Origin: MPNP01 sp965221445
GTDB lineage: Bacteria > Pseudomonadota > Alphaproteobacteria > Rhodobacterales > Rhodobacteraceae
Length of the DNA stretch: 64,000 bases
NCBI GenBank assembly: GCA_965221445.1
Contig: CBDCSF010000013.1
Coordinates: forward strand, 2,480,001 to 2,544,000
Direction: 5' to 3'
Position numbers and translations under genes: made by a program. Shown here piece after piece: positions 54,301-62,459 of the stretch; positions within the stretch are counted from its first letter, which is position 1; every line of letters begins with the position of its first letter. The notes under the pieces were generated by a model. The model ran no database searches. It was not told the DNA's origin and was given only the letters and a program-made list of their open reading frames with translations.

Positions 54301-54804
54301 AAATTCATCAAGGTAGCTGGAATTATTGAAAAGGTTAACAAACGTAATTCAAGCACCGGGGGGACAATGGCTTTCATAAAAATTTCTGATGATACAGGGG
54401 AAATTGAAGTCTTTCTATCCCCCCAATCTTACTCCACGGAAAGCAATCAAATAGAAGAAAATGCTCTGGTATATGCCAGCTTGGAAGTCGAAAGGTACAA
54501 AGACCAACTTAGGGTATCGATTTTCAAGATTTCACCATTGGAGGAGTTAATCAAAAGCCAACCTGTTTCTGTTCAAATTCACTTTGATAGGGATACTGTT
54601 CCAGAAGCTGTTAAGAAAATTTTAGACGAAAGTACCAGGGAATTACCCAATTACCAATGGTCAAAGGTTGTTTTTTCACCTTTTTGTAAGGAAATTGAGG
54701 AAGAAATATCTATTGAAATTGACCGAACCTACAAATTGAACAAACGAGTCAAACAGGCTATAAAAAGCCTGGAGGGGGTAATTAAAGTCTCACCAATGGA
54801 TTAA
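51358..54804 (+). CDS. dnaE: DNA polymerase III alpha subunit
   Basis: A 1148-residue replicative polymerase. It opens with a PHP domain (FVHLRVHSKYSILEG), followed by the palm with VGPGRGSGAGSLVAYAL and the catalytic aspartates in FPDFDIDFC, both classic DnaE motifs. The tau-binding and helix-hairpin-helix regions follow, and an OB-fold near residues 975-1060 contains INKR-like EKVNKRNSSTGGTMAFIKISDDTGEIEVF (shown in part). Length is normal. It is monocistronic with an independent promoter region of about 240 bp upstream. Confidence 0.97.
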   Translation: MVSSSQFVHLRVHSKYSILEGILEVSQITRSCREFDMPAVALTDTSNMFAALEFAKGCSEKGIQPIHGIQIQYKFRENHFNPQDPAGTAPIIILAQNQTGYQNLLKLNSRMYLDQSKVLPYLTREELKTFQEGLICLTGGSEGPPGQFLNEGSYIDAKKVVSELTDIFSSGVYQEIQRHSFEDSTCTISELNTEAGLIDIAYELGLPLVATNNIFLSQREDYEPVDMLFYIKNGGFETQKDPRRILTPEHFFKSQEQMVELFHDLPEAIESTIEIAKRCSYHAQTHSPMLPRFCDDESEELKQRTIDGLKKRIETIELADSEEVYFKRLDHEIGVINNTNFAGYFLIVADFVGWAKENGIPVGPGRGSGAGSLVAYALNITTLDPIRYSLLFERFLNTERLSFPDFDIDFCTEKRDDVIGYVTSRYGEDKVAQIVTFGSLGAKNAIRDFGRILRVPRHLLNLWASEVDPRFSFKDQRKGIEILKEAEKNPYFKKMFDQIEVIEGIPRNTSRHPGGIVISNKPMQETVPLYHDKKQGLPVTQFDLKWVEESGLVKMDFLGVKTLTVISKTLEQLSKKGLDIDIDNISLKDEKTFELYASGKTSGVFQVEGVGMTNALKLMKPTRFEDIIAMVALYRPGPMEIIGDFCAVKNGTKKAQKLHKSIDYILEETNGFIVYQEQVMEIARQMAGYSLGRADVVRRIMGKKIPAEMAKEKPKFFEGAKEKGVPLATVEKVWAQLEAFAHYGFNKSHAAVYALVSYQTAWLKTHHHLEFMASVMTMDLNDVDKLSGYVVDLKKSRVEIISPDINQSNSDFTVKDGKIVYSLAAIKSVGIDVAKKVVQVRGDVPFRDIFDFADRVNLSTISKSAFENMARSGCFDSLDRNRLKLLKNFDILTNYAKSQNNNVKHQSLFDDIQEDIPKPALRTFQDWSDAQRLAEEQISVGFYLSAHPISGYKNSYSFSVITPISTILDWQDSSPENFGSKKFIKVAGIIEKVNKRNSSTGGTMAFIKISDDTGEIEVFLSPQSYSTESNQIEENALVYASLEVERYKDQLRVSIFKISPLEELIKSQPVSVQIHFDRDTVPEAVKKILDESTRELPNYQWSKVVFSPFCKEIEEEISIEIDRTYKLNKRVKQAIKSLEGVIKVSPMD

Positions 54805-54817
54805 TGAACAAAAGCAC

Positions 54818-54854
54818 GGCTTTGAAAAACGTTTCGTCGACCAAAGCCCCTTTT
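54818..54854 (+). terminator. weak hairpin after dnaE
   Basis: GGCTTTG (54818-54824) can pair with CAAAGCC (54842-54848) across a 17-base loop, followed by CCTTTT. It lies 14 bp after the dnaE stop. The stem is short, the loop long and the T-run only four, so it is a weak rho-independent terminator at best. Confidence 0.4.
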
Positions 54855-54926
54855 GCAAATACAATTTGTATCTTACATCATTAAGACATTAACCTGAAAT
54901 CTATCACCAGTAGCCGGACTCAAATT

Positions 54927-56429
54927 ATGGTTTCCAAATCCAAAAACCAAAAAGTAGCACGACCAAAAGCGGAAACACCCCAGGGGTTTCAGGACTATTT
55001 TGGTGAAGTTCACAAAATCCGTGTTCAAATGATGAAAACTATTACGGAAGTTTTCAACAAATTCGGATTTGACCCCCTGGAAACACCTGCTATCGAATAC
55101 TTGGATACTTTGGGGAAATTCCTTCCGGATCTTGATCGGCCCAATGACGGAGTTTTTGCCTGGCGAGAAGATAACAAGTGGTTATCACTACGTTATGACA
55201 TGACCGCTCCTCTTGCCCGAGTAGCAGCTCAATACAGAAACACACTACCTACACCCTATCGGAGATATGCGATGGGTCCTGTTTGGAGGAACGAGAAACC
55301 AGGCCCCGGTCGTTTTCGCCAATTCTATCAATGTGATGCAGACACCGTTGGGTCCAACAATGTAGCTGCTGATGCTGAAATGGCCGTACTGACTTCTGAG
55401 ATTCTTGCTTCTTTGGGTATAGATGTTGGTGATTATGTCGTAAAAATAAACAATCGGAAAATTCTTGATGGTATTCTGGTAGTGGCCGGGATTTTGGAAG
55501 AGGGTACAATTGAAACCAATTCCGAAATCAGAGGGGCCATATTTCGTGCCATGGATAAAATGGAACGGTTAGGCCCGAAGGGAGTTCGATTGCTATTGGG
55601 TGAAGGAAGAATGGATGAAAGTGGAGATTACACCAAGGGTGCGGGATTAACCAATAGCCAAATTGACCCGATCATGCATTTTCTTGAACTCGGAAACCTT
55701 TCCAACAGGGAAACCATTAATTCCTTGAGAGAACTGGTTGCCGAAACTGATGTTGGGTCTGAAGGGGTATACGAACTAAATGAAATTCTTGATTGCATTC
55801 ACTCCCAATGTAGCAATACAGAAAATTTTGTGATCGACACCTCGATTGTACGAGGTTTGGATTATTATACTGGCCCGGTCCTCGAGACGGAACTCACTTT
55901 TGAGATATTTGATTCTAAAGGAAAGCCAAAAAGGTTTGGGTCGGTCGCAGGTGGTGGCCGGTATGACGATCTGGTAAGGAGATTTATTGGCCAAAAGGTT
56001 CCAGCCACAGGAGTATCCATTGGAATAGACAGGCTTATCGCTGCACAGGAATACAGTAAATCTAAAATGGAAAGTAATCAGGGACCTGTTTTGGTTACGG
56101 TTATGGACCGCCATCGGATGGTTGATTACCAAAGGATTGTGTCTGACCTTCGCAAGGAGGGTATTAAGTCTGAAGTATTTTTGGGTAATGCCAGGAATTT
56201 TGGCAAGCAGTTGAAATATGCTGATAACAGGAAATGTCCAATTGCGATAATTCAGGGAGAGGAAGAAAAGAATCGGGGTATTGTTTTAATCAAGGATCTG
56301 GAACTTGGTTCAAAAATTTCGGAAACTGCCTCACAGGACGAGTGGAAGTCTAGAGATTGGCAGCAAGAAGTGAAGACTGAGGACCTGGTTCCAAAAATTA
56401 AAGAGATACTGGCCAAAAAGAACTTATAG
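54927..56429 (+). CDS. hisS: histidyl-tRNA synthetase (divergent alphaproteobacterial form)
   Basis: A 500-residue class II synthetase, longer than the typical bacterial form of about 420-430. Motif 2 reads MGPVWRNEKPGPGRFRQFYQCD, unlike the usual FRYERPQKGRYRQFHQ. The HisA motif RGLDYYTGPVLETEL and HisB AGGGRYDDL are present. The C-terminal anticodon-binding domain contains VLVTVMDRH. This pattern belongs to the unusual HisRS clade of many alphaproteobacteria, which recognises a tRNA-His lacking the otherwise universal G-1. It converges with a DUF1489 gene 16 bp away. Confidence 0.95.
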   Translation: MVSKSKNQKVARPKAETPQGFQDYFGEVHKIRVQMMKTITEVFNKFGFDPLETPAIEYLDTLGKFLPDLDRPNDGVFAWREDNKWLSLRYDMTAPLARVAAQYRNTLPTPYRRYAMGPVWRNEKPGPGRFRQFYQCDADTVGSNNVAADAEMAVLTSEILASLGIDVGDYVVKINNRKILDGILVVAGILEEGTIETNSEIRGAIFRAMDKMERLGPKGVRLLLGEGRMDESGDYTKGAGLTNSQIDPIMHFLELGNLSNRETINSLRELVAETDVGSEGVYELNEILDCIHSQCSNTENFVIDTSIVRGLDYYTGPVLETELTFEIFDSKGKPKRFGSVAGGGRYDDLVRRFIGQKVPATGVSIGIDRLIAAQEYSKSKMESNQGPVLVTVMDRHRMVDYQRIVSDLRKEGIKSEVFLGNARNFGKQLKYADNRKCPIAIIQGEEEKNRGIVLIKDLELGSKISETASQDEWKSRDWQQEVKTEDLVPKIKEILAKKNL

Positions 56430-56445
56430 TTCGCTTGCTATCTGG

Positions 56446-56907
56446 TTATCTTTGGTAAGGTTCGAATGTAATTATAAAGTCTTCGTAACGGTATTTTTCA
56501 AATAACCTGGTAACATTTTCAACACTTCCCACATTCCCCTGAAAAGGTAAGTCAAGAGGGCTTTTTTTGGGGGTAAGGTATCGCCATCCCTGGAAGGGTC
56601 TTTTGGGAACTGGCTCCGTACGCACTATTTGTTCATCAAAAACAATGGCCCAGCGTTTTATACCATTTGGGTCAATCCTCTGGTCAAAGGCGATTACCCT
56701 TTGACGGGCAGAAATCGCACCGTTGATAACCCAATAGAGTGATCCCCCATTTAAAATTTCTTCATATCTTCTTGGTCGAAACCGAGTTACATGTTCAGGA
56801 GGAGTTGACATCCCCCTCTTTCTTCTTTCAACCTGATAATCCTCCAATTGTTCTACTGTGTTCACTCCAACACAAAGTTTTAAGAGGTTCATTTTTTTGG
56901 TGGTCAT
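56446..56907 (-). CDS. DUF1489 family protein
   Basis: A 153-residue protein of a small alphaproteobacterial family of unknown function. Family segments are LLKLCVGVNTVEQLEDYQ, HVTRFRPRRYEEILNGGSLYWVINGAI (given in part), and RPFQGWRYLTPKKSPLDL near residue 105. A later ATG at 56892 aligns better with family starts, and neither site has a good ribosome-binding site, so the start is uncertain. It converges on hisS. No membrane segments or signal peptide. Confidence 0.85.
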   Translation of the reverse strand: MTTKKMNLLKLCVGVNTVEQLEDYQVERRKRGMSTPPEHVTRFRPRRYEEILNGGSLYWVINGAISARQRVIAFDQRIDPNGIKRWAIVFDEQIVRTEPVPKRPFQGWRYLTPKKSPLDLPFQGNVGSVENVTRLFEKYRYEDFIITFEPYQR

Positions 56908-57230
56908 CAAACAAACAAATTACTTGGCATTGAATTTTGTAACCCAGGGAATTTAAATCAGCAAGAAGCTTGGCACCCATTATATTAATCGCAATCCATA
57001 AGAAAATATCAATTGCCAAAGAAAAACTGTCTTAAATTCCAAAATCCCTACCTGAATTGCCAAAATCTTGCCCATGAAAGTTGACAATCTACAATTACCA
57101 ACTTACTTAAACATTCCACTCGCAAATACAGATTAGCCTTGGTGTTGGTGGGTCTCGTAAGAGAATTCCTGTCGCTTGACAATCATTGTCAGGAAAGGAC
57201 AACACCCTTCAGAAAAGAAGGAAATCAGCC
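56908..57230. other. intergenic region between DUF1489 and rpsD
   Basis: About 320 bp lying upstream of both divergent genes, so it should carry both promoters. I see no supported gene. The frame that extends rpsD upstream to a TTG at 57186 is not family-like and is left out. An autoregulatory S4 leader is possible but no clear structure was recognised. Confidence 0.5.
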
Positions 57231-57851
57231 GTGACAAAAAGAACGACTGCCAAGTATAAAATTGACCGAAGAATGGGAGAAAACATTTGGGGAAGACCCA
57301 AATCTCCCTTTAATAAAAGGAATTATGGCCCTGGCCAACACGGCCAAAGAAGAAAGGGTAAACTCTCCGATTTCGGAATCCAGCTAAGATCAAAGCAAAA
57401 ACTGAAAGGGTACTACGGCGACCTGACAGAAAAACAATTCCGTCGTACTTACGGTGAAGCCGAACGAATGAAGGGCGATACGGGTGAAAATCTCATTGGT
57501 CTGCTGGAACGACGATTGGATGCAGTAGTCTATAGAGCAAAGTTTGTCGTGACAATGTTCGCTGCCAGACAATTTATCAATCACGGACATGTGTTGGTCA
57601 ATGGGAAGAGAGTGAATATCCCGTCCTATAGGATCAAGGAAGGTGATGAGATTGAGGTTAGAGAAAAATCCAAGCAGCTGATTATTGTTGAAGATGCCAT
57701 TGATAATCAGGAACGCGGTATTCCTGAATATCTGGATGTTGATATAGATAACTTGAAGGCAAAATTTGTCAGGGTTCCCCAGTTGAAGGATGTACCTTAT
57801 CCCACAATCATGGAGCCAAATTTGGTGGTTGAATATTACGCCAAAAACTAA
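57231..57851 (+). CDS. rpsD: 30S ribosomal protein S4
   Basis: A 206-residue S4, one of the first proteins to bind 16S rRNA. I start at the GTG at 57231, giving TKRTTAKYKIDRRMGENIWG, which matches alphaproteobacterial S4, with GAAGGA about nine bases upstream. The middle carries GPGQHGQRRKGKLSDFG, and the S4 RNA-binding domain starts near residue 95 with ERRLDAVVYRAKFV. The protein has no cysteines, i.e. it is the zinc-free form. It stands alone, as is usual in alphaproteobacteria. Confidence 0.97.
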   Translation: MTKRTTAKYKIDRRMGENIWGRPKSPFNKRNYGPGQHGQRRKGKLSDFGIQLRSKQKLKGYYGDLTEKQFRRTYGEAERMKGDTGENLIGLLERRLDAVVYRAKFVVTMFAARQFINHGHVLVNGKRVNIPSYRIKEGDEIEVREKSKQLIIVEDAIDNQERGIPEYLDVDIDNLKAKFVRVPQLKDVPYPTIMEPNLVVEYYAKN

Positions 57852-57991
57852 TTCACATTTTTCTGTAAAAACACCTTGCACCCTTTTTGGGTATGTTGAA
57901 TTACTCCTATTGACATGGTCCATTAGGGTACCAAACTAAATCGGAGTAAAGGACCTACTCAACTTTGGGTTGTTAAAGCAAAGGTTTAATC

Positions 57992-59203
57992 TTGAATAAA
58001 ATGCTGTTGGCAGAAGCCAGAAACTTGCCGTTCTGGAAGCAGCCAGTATTCTTGCTGATATTAATGGCAACAGCCCTACCTCTTTCTTTTTCAACCTGGA
58101 ATGCCCTTTTGAACAATTTTGTTGTTGAGGTCGGCAATTTTGATGGGGTAAATATCGGATGGCTACATACTGTTAGGGAAATACCAGGATTTCTGGCCGT
58201 TAGTGTAATTGCCCTGATAATCTTTATCCGCGAACAATCCCTGGCGCTGCTTTCCTTGGCAATTATGGCGGCGGCAACCTCAGTTGTTGCCTGGTTTCCA
58301 AGTTACCAGGGTATTTTGCTAACTACCATGGTAAGTTCGATAGGCTTCCACTATTTTGCCACAATTAACCAATCTCTTCAGTTGCAATGGATTGAAAAGG
58401 ATAAAGCCCCTCAAACTATAGGTTGGTTGGTCTCAGTTGGCTCCGGGGCATCATTGGTGGCCTATCTATTTGTTGTAGTTGGCTGGGAACTTTTGGATTT
58501 TTCCTACAACAGCATTTACATGGTCACGGGTGGTATAACCTTAATTTTGGTTATTTATTGTTATCTCGCTTTTCCACGATTTGAAACTCCCAATCCCCAA
58601 AAAGCCAAAATGGTCCTGCGAAAAAGGTATTGGCTATATTATGCCCTTCAGTTCATGTCAGGGGCAAGGAGGCAGATTTTTATGGTTTTTGCTGCTTTTA
58701 TGATGGTCGAAAAGTTCGGCTTTGAAGTTCATGAGGTAACCTCACTTTTTATAATTAATTTTATTGTGAATATGATCTGTGCTCCCATAATGGGTAAAGC
58801 TGTCAATGTTTTTGGCGAAAGAAATGCACTTGTCTTTGAATATACGGGTTTGACATTGGTTTTCTTAGCGTACGGGGGCATTTACTACTTCGGCTGGGGA
58901 TTTCTGATAGCAAGCATCCTGTTCATAGTAGACAATGTATTTTTTGCCCTGGCTTTCGCCCTGCAGACCTATTTCCAGAAAATTTGTGATCCTGCCGATA
59001 TAGCTCCAACTGCTGCTGTCGCTTTTACGATTAACCATATTGCAGCAGTTTTTCTCCCGGCTCTTCTGGGTTATATCTGGATAGTAGCCCCACAGTATGT
59101 TTTTACACTAGCAGCTTCAATGGCTCTGATTTCACTGCTTTTAGCTCTTTTGATACCCAGGAATCCTACCCCGGGAAAAGAAACAATTCTCAAAATATTT
59201 TGA
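57992..59203 (+). CDS. MFS transporter
   Basis: A 403-residue membrane protein with about twelve hydrophobic helices and a charged central cytoplasmic loop (FPRFETPNPQKAKMVLRKRYW), the layout of the major facilitator superfamily. The start is taken at TTG, where AAGG lies seven bases upstream; an ATG three codons later is the alternative. The substrate is unknown; no specific family motif was recognised. It follows rpsD by 140 bp and precedes msrA by 75 bp. Confidence 0.8.
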   Translation: MNKMLLAEARNLPFWKQPVFLLILMATALPLSFSTWNALLNNFVVEVGNFDGVNIGWLHTVREIPGFLAVSVIALIIFIREQSLALLSLAIMAAATSVVAWFPSYQGILLTTMVSSIGFHYFATINQSLQLQWIEKDKAPQTIGWLVSVGSGASLVAYLFVVVGWELLDFSYNSIYMVTGGITLILVIYCYLAFPRFETPNPQKAKMVLRKRYWLYYALQFMSGARRQIFMVFAAFMMVEKFGFEVHEVTSLFIINFIVNMICAPIMGKAVNVFGERNALVFEYTGLTLVFLAYGGIYYFGWGFLIASILFIVDNVFFALAFALQTYFQKICDPADIAPTAAVAFTINHIAAVFLPALLGYIWIVAPQYVFTLAASMALISLLLALLIPRNPTPGKETILKIF

Positions 59204-59278
59204 TGTTGGAAAAATAGGTTTTGATTTATACTAGTTTTATTCAAACAACTTAAATCATGTTGATAATTGAGAGGAAGG

Positions 59279-59917
59279 ATGTTCTCATTTTTTAAAAAGA
59301 CTGATTTGCCAAAAAGAGCGGATTCACTCGCTGGGCGCACAACAGTAATTCCAACAGCCGAAAAGCATTTTCTTAATGGTAGGCCTTTGAAAGGTCCTTT
59401 CCCGGAGGGAACAAAGCAGGCATTAATTGGAATGGGGTGTTTTTGGGGTGTTGAACGTTTGTACTGGGGTTTGGAAGGAGTCTGGGTTTCTTCAGTTGGG
59501 TATACAGGAGGGTATACTCCCAATCCAACTTACAAGGAAGTTTGTACTGGAATGACCGGACATAACGAGGTGGTGAGGATCACTTATTTTCCAGAAATTA
59601 TCAGCTATTCAGAACTGCTTAAGGTTTTTTGGGAAAACCATGATCCAACGCAAGGTATGAGGCAGGGAAATGATGTTGGTACCCAATACAGGTCAGGGAT
59701 CTATTTTTATGATGCCGAACAGCATCAGGTAGCAGAGGAGTCAAAAGAAGCCTATCAGAAAATTATCTCCTCAAGAGGATGGGGTCCTATTACGACTGAG
59801 ATAGTTGAATCACCTGATTATTACTTTGCAGAGGATTATCACCAGCAATATTTGGCCAAAAACCCTGGTGGTTACTGTGGGATCCGGGGAACTGGTCTGA
59901 CCTGCCCAATTAACTAG
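59279..59917 (+). CDS. msrA: peptide methionine sulfoxide reductase A
   Basis: A 212-residue MsrA that repairs oxidised (S)-methionine sulfoxide. The catalytic Cys54 is in GMGCFWGVERLYW; resolving cysteine candidates are near the C-terminus in GGYCGIRGTGLTC. Other family segments are SVGYTGGYTPNPTYKEVCTG, HNEVVRITYFP and FWENHDPTQGMRQGNDVGTQYRS (shown in part). The ATG at 59279 is preferred over an upstream TTG since GAGAGGAAGG precedes it. It is followed 11 bp later by prmA. Confidence 0.95.
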   Translation: MFSFFKKTDLPKRADSLAGRTTVIPTAEKHFLNGRPLKGPFPEGTKQALIGMGCFWGVERLYWGLEGVWVSSVGYTGGYTPNPTYKEVCTGMTGHNEVVRITYFPEIISYSELLKVFWENHDPTQGMRQGNDVGTQYRSGIYFYDAEQHQVAEESKEAYQKIISSRGWGPITTEIVESPDYYFAEDYHQQYLAKNPGGYCGIRGTGLTCPIN

Positions 59918-59928
59918 GATTTGTACGC

Positions 59929-60825
59929 TTGACTTCTGAAAGTCTCAAGCAATCCTGCTTTAGCGTAATTACTTCTCTTTATGGAGAAGATAAAGCGTAC
60001 AAAGTAACACAAGCACTAGAAAGGTGTGAACCTGAACCTATTGGTGTAGCAACAATTGAGGTTGATGAAAAGGCACAACTTTGGGAAGTTTCGGGTTATT
60101 TCAGTACCCCGCCTGACCAGGGTGCAATTGCTCTAATTGAAACTGTTTTCAACCTCAAACCATTTCAAGTATCCCAATTACCCAACACGGATTGGGTGGC
60201 TAAGGTAAACCGGGATTTGATACCTGTTAGAGTTGGTAATTTCTGGGTTTACCTGAATCAGGATCAAGGCAAGGCCCCGGCTGGTACCATCCCGATTAGA
60301 ATAGCTTCTTCCATGGCTTTTGGAACAGGACATCATGGTACCACCCAAGGATGTTTGGAAATGTTGGAACGAGTGTTTACCGATCACCCGGAAATTAAGG
60401 CAATTGCTGATATTGGATGTGGTACAGGAATTTTATCCATGGCTGCCAGCTGCTTATGGAAAAGAAAGGTACTGGCTAGTGACAATGATGAGATAGCTGT
60501 TGAGGTAACGTATGAAAATGCTAAAGCAAATCAAATGGAAAATCGGATAGTTTGCGCTGTCGCGGAAGGATTAGATCATACTCTCCATAAGGAATTAGCT
60601 CCCTTTGATCTTGTGATCGCCAATATACTCCTGAAGCCTCTGATCAGTTTAGCCCCGGAAATCAGCAGGTACTTGAACAAAAATGGACTAGCTATATTGT
60701 CTGGAATAATGCTCAATCAGGAACAGGAATTAACCACCAGCTATGCAGACCATGGATTTCGTGTTGAGGACAGGATTATTCTTGAAGAATGGGTTACCTT
60801 GCTACTTTCGAAATCCCAGATTTAA
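59929..60825 (+). CDS. prmA: ribosomal protein L11 methyltransferase
   Basis: A 298-residue SAM-dependent methyltransferase that modifies ribosomal protein L11. The SAM-binding motif I is IADIGCGTGILSMAA and the catalytic-type motif FDLVIANILLKPLISL. The N-terminal half is the L11-binding domain, and ASSMAFGTGHHGTTQGCLEML marks PrmA. Start is TTG with AGGA nine bases upstream. It starts 11 bp after msrA and converges on a hydrolase gene at a three-base gap. Confidence 0.93.
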   Translation: MTSESLKQSCFSVITSLYGEDKAYKVTQALERCEPEPIGVATIEVDEKAQLWEVSGYFSTPPDQGAIALIETVFNLKPFQVSQLPNTDWVAKVNRDLIPVRVGNFWVYLNQDQGKAPAGTIPIRIASSMAFGTGHHGTTQGCLEMLERVFTDHPEIKAIADIGCGTGILSMAASCLWKRKVLASDNDEIAVEVTYENAKANQMENRIVCAVAEGLDHTLHKELAPFDLVIANILLKPLISLAPEISRYLNKNGLAILSGIMLNQEQELTTSYADHGFRVEDRIILEEWVTLLLSKSQI

Positions 60826-60828
60826 TCT

Positions 60829-61668
60829 TTAACCCGCAGCAACTACCTCTTGTGTCTGGGAACCCAGACCTTGAATACCGAGTTTCATGGTCTGGCCCGG
60901 TTTCAGGAAAACAGGTGGTTTTAGACCTAGGCCTACCCCGGGAGGAGTCCCGGTTGGAATAATGTCTCCAGGTTGCAGGGACATAAACCTGGAGATATAA
61001 CTTACCAGAGTTGATACCCCAAAAATCATGGTTTCGGTACTACCATCCTGACGCCTTATGCTATCTACATCAAGCCACATTTTAAGGTTTTGAGGGTCTG
61101 GAACCTCATCCTTAGTTACCATCCAGGGGCCAATAGGGGCAAATGTATCACAACTTTTTCCCTTGATCCATTGTCCACCCTTTTCAATTTGAAATTCCCG
61201 TTCTGAAACATCGTTCACAACGCAATAACCAGCGACATAATCCAGAGCTTTTTCTTCACTCACATATTTTGTTTCCCTGGCTATCACGATACCCAGTTCA
61301 ACTTCCCAATCTGTTTTAGTTGATCCCCTTGGAATAACGACATTATCGTTCGGTCCAATGATGGATGAAGTTGCTTTACCAAACAGGATAGGTTCTTCCG
61401 GTATGGGATTTCCCGTTTCTTCAGCATGATCGGAATAATTCAATCCAACACAAATCAACTTTCCAATTTCACCTACGCAGGGTCCAATTCGAGTGCTTTC
61501 CGGGATTATGGGTAAAGAGTTTATTCCCATTCTATCTGCCCAGGATAAATCCTGTAATGTAGTACCATTAATGTCAGGAATAATTGAGGAAAGATCCCTA
61601 TAATTACCTGCATCATCCATAATTGCTGGTTTTTCCATCCCTTCGGGACCCAATCTGGCTAATTTCAT
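60829..61668 (-). CDS. fumarylacetoacetase-family hydrolase, 2,4-diketo-3-deoxy-L-fuconate hydrolase-like
   Basis: A 279-residue FAH-family hydrolase. The core is LICVGLNYSDHAEETG, PILFGKATSSIIGP, the metal-binding SKTDWEVELGIVI-like STKTDWEVELGIVI (Glu/Asp ligands), and the C-terminal QPGDIIPTGTPPGVGLGLKPP. Overall it resembles the enzyme that cleaves 2,4-diketo-3-deoxy-L-fuconate to pyruvate and L-lactate. The upstream SDR gene (41 bp away) resembles the matching dehydrogenase. Other FAH substrates remain possible. Confidence 0.85.
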   Translation of the reverse strand: MKLARLGPEGMEKPAIMDDAGNYRDLSSIIPDINGTTLQDLSWADRMGINSLPIIPESTRIGPCVGEIGKLICVGLNYSDHAEETGNPIPEEPILFGKATSSIIGPNDNVVIPRGSTKTDWEVELGIVIARETKYVSEEKALDYVAGYCVVNDVSEREFQIEKGGQWIKGKSCDTFAPIGPWMVTKDEVPDPQNLKMWLDVDSIRRQDGSTETMIFGVSTLVSYISRFMSLQPGDIIPTGTPPGVGLGLKPPVFLKPGQTMKLGIQGLGSQTQEVVAAG

Positions 61669-61709
61669 TGTTTCAAATCTTTCACTGTTTTCTAAGGTTA
61701 TTCAGGCGT

Positions 61710-62459
61710 TTAAATCATTATTCCGCCATCAATATTGTAATATTGACCAGTTATAAATGAAGCCCGGTCAGACAGGAGGTATAGAACCATTCCAGCCACT
61801 TCTTCGGCAGTACCCAAACGTTTCATAGGCTGCCTCAACTCAAAATATTCTCTAGCATGCTCGTAACTCCCCAGTTGTTCGCTTAGTGCTTCACACCTTT
61901 GCCGCCAGGACGGTGAATCCACGGTCCCGGGACAAACAGCATTACAACGAATATTCTGGCCTATAAAATCACAGGCCACAGATTTGGTCAAACCCAGGAT
62001 AGCTGCCTTGGATGAACCGTATGCAAATCTATCTGGAAGGGCCTTCAATGAGGATACAACCGAGGAAATGTTAACAATTGAACCACCACCATTATGAATC
62101 ATTTTTGGAACAGCCACCCTCAAAATAAAGTACATGCTATCAACATTGAGGGTAAATGATTTCTTCCAGGACTCGGAATCGCAGTTAAGGAGATTCCCAT
62201 GATGAACATAACCAGCTACATTGGTTATACCATCGAAAGGCTCATTGGTGTTTATGAATTGGTTGATACTTTCCTGATCAGTAACATCAAGTTCAAAAGT
62301 CGAAATATTATCCGATGCGATTTCATCCAATCCCACCTTGTCTATATCGACTGCCATAACCCTTGCTCCCTCAATGGCAGCTTCAAGAGCAACAGCTTTA
62401 CCAATTCCGGCTGCAGCAGCCGTTACTAATATATACTTACCTTCTAGACAACCTGTCAT
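61710..62459 (-). CDS. SDR oxidoreductase, 2-keto-3-deoxy-L-fuconate dehydrogenase-like
   Basis: A 249-residue short-chain dehydrogenase. NAD motif VTAAAAGIGKAVALEA, VAGYVHHG, the catalytic Ser in NISSVVSSLKALPDR, the YGSSK active site (Tyr and Lys in FAYGSSKAAILG), and the C-terminal FITGQYYNIDGG. The stretch CPGTVDSPSWRQRCEAL is typical of 2-keto-3-deoxy-L-fuconate dehydrogenase and its relative 3-hydroxybutyrate dehydrogenase type 2. It is followed by the FAH-type hydrolase, supporting the deoxy-keto sugar acid role. Confidence 0.85.
   Translation of the reverse strand: MTGCLEGKYILVTAAAAGIGKAVALEAAIEGARVMAVDIDKVGLDEIASDNISTFELDVTDQESINQFINTNEPFDGITNVAGYVHHGNLLNCDSESWKKSFTLNVDSMYFILRVAVPKMIHNGGGSIVNISSVVSSLKALPDRFAYGSSKAAILGLTKSVACDFIGQNIRCNAVCPGTVDSPSWRQRCEALSEQLGSYEHAREYFELRQPMKRLGTAEEVAGMVLYLLSDRASFITGQYYNIDGGIMI

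Noticed and set aside
57186..57230. A 15-codon N-terminal extension of rpsD from a TTG.
   Set aside because: S4 of alphaproteobacteria begins at TKRTxAKYK, matching the GTG at 57231 with its own ribosome-binding site.
57884..57898. CCC-TTTTT-GGG-like hairpin after rpsD.
   Set aside because: The stem is only three base pairs and no T-run follows, so it is not a credible terminator.
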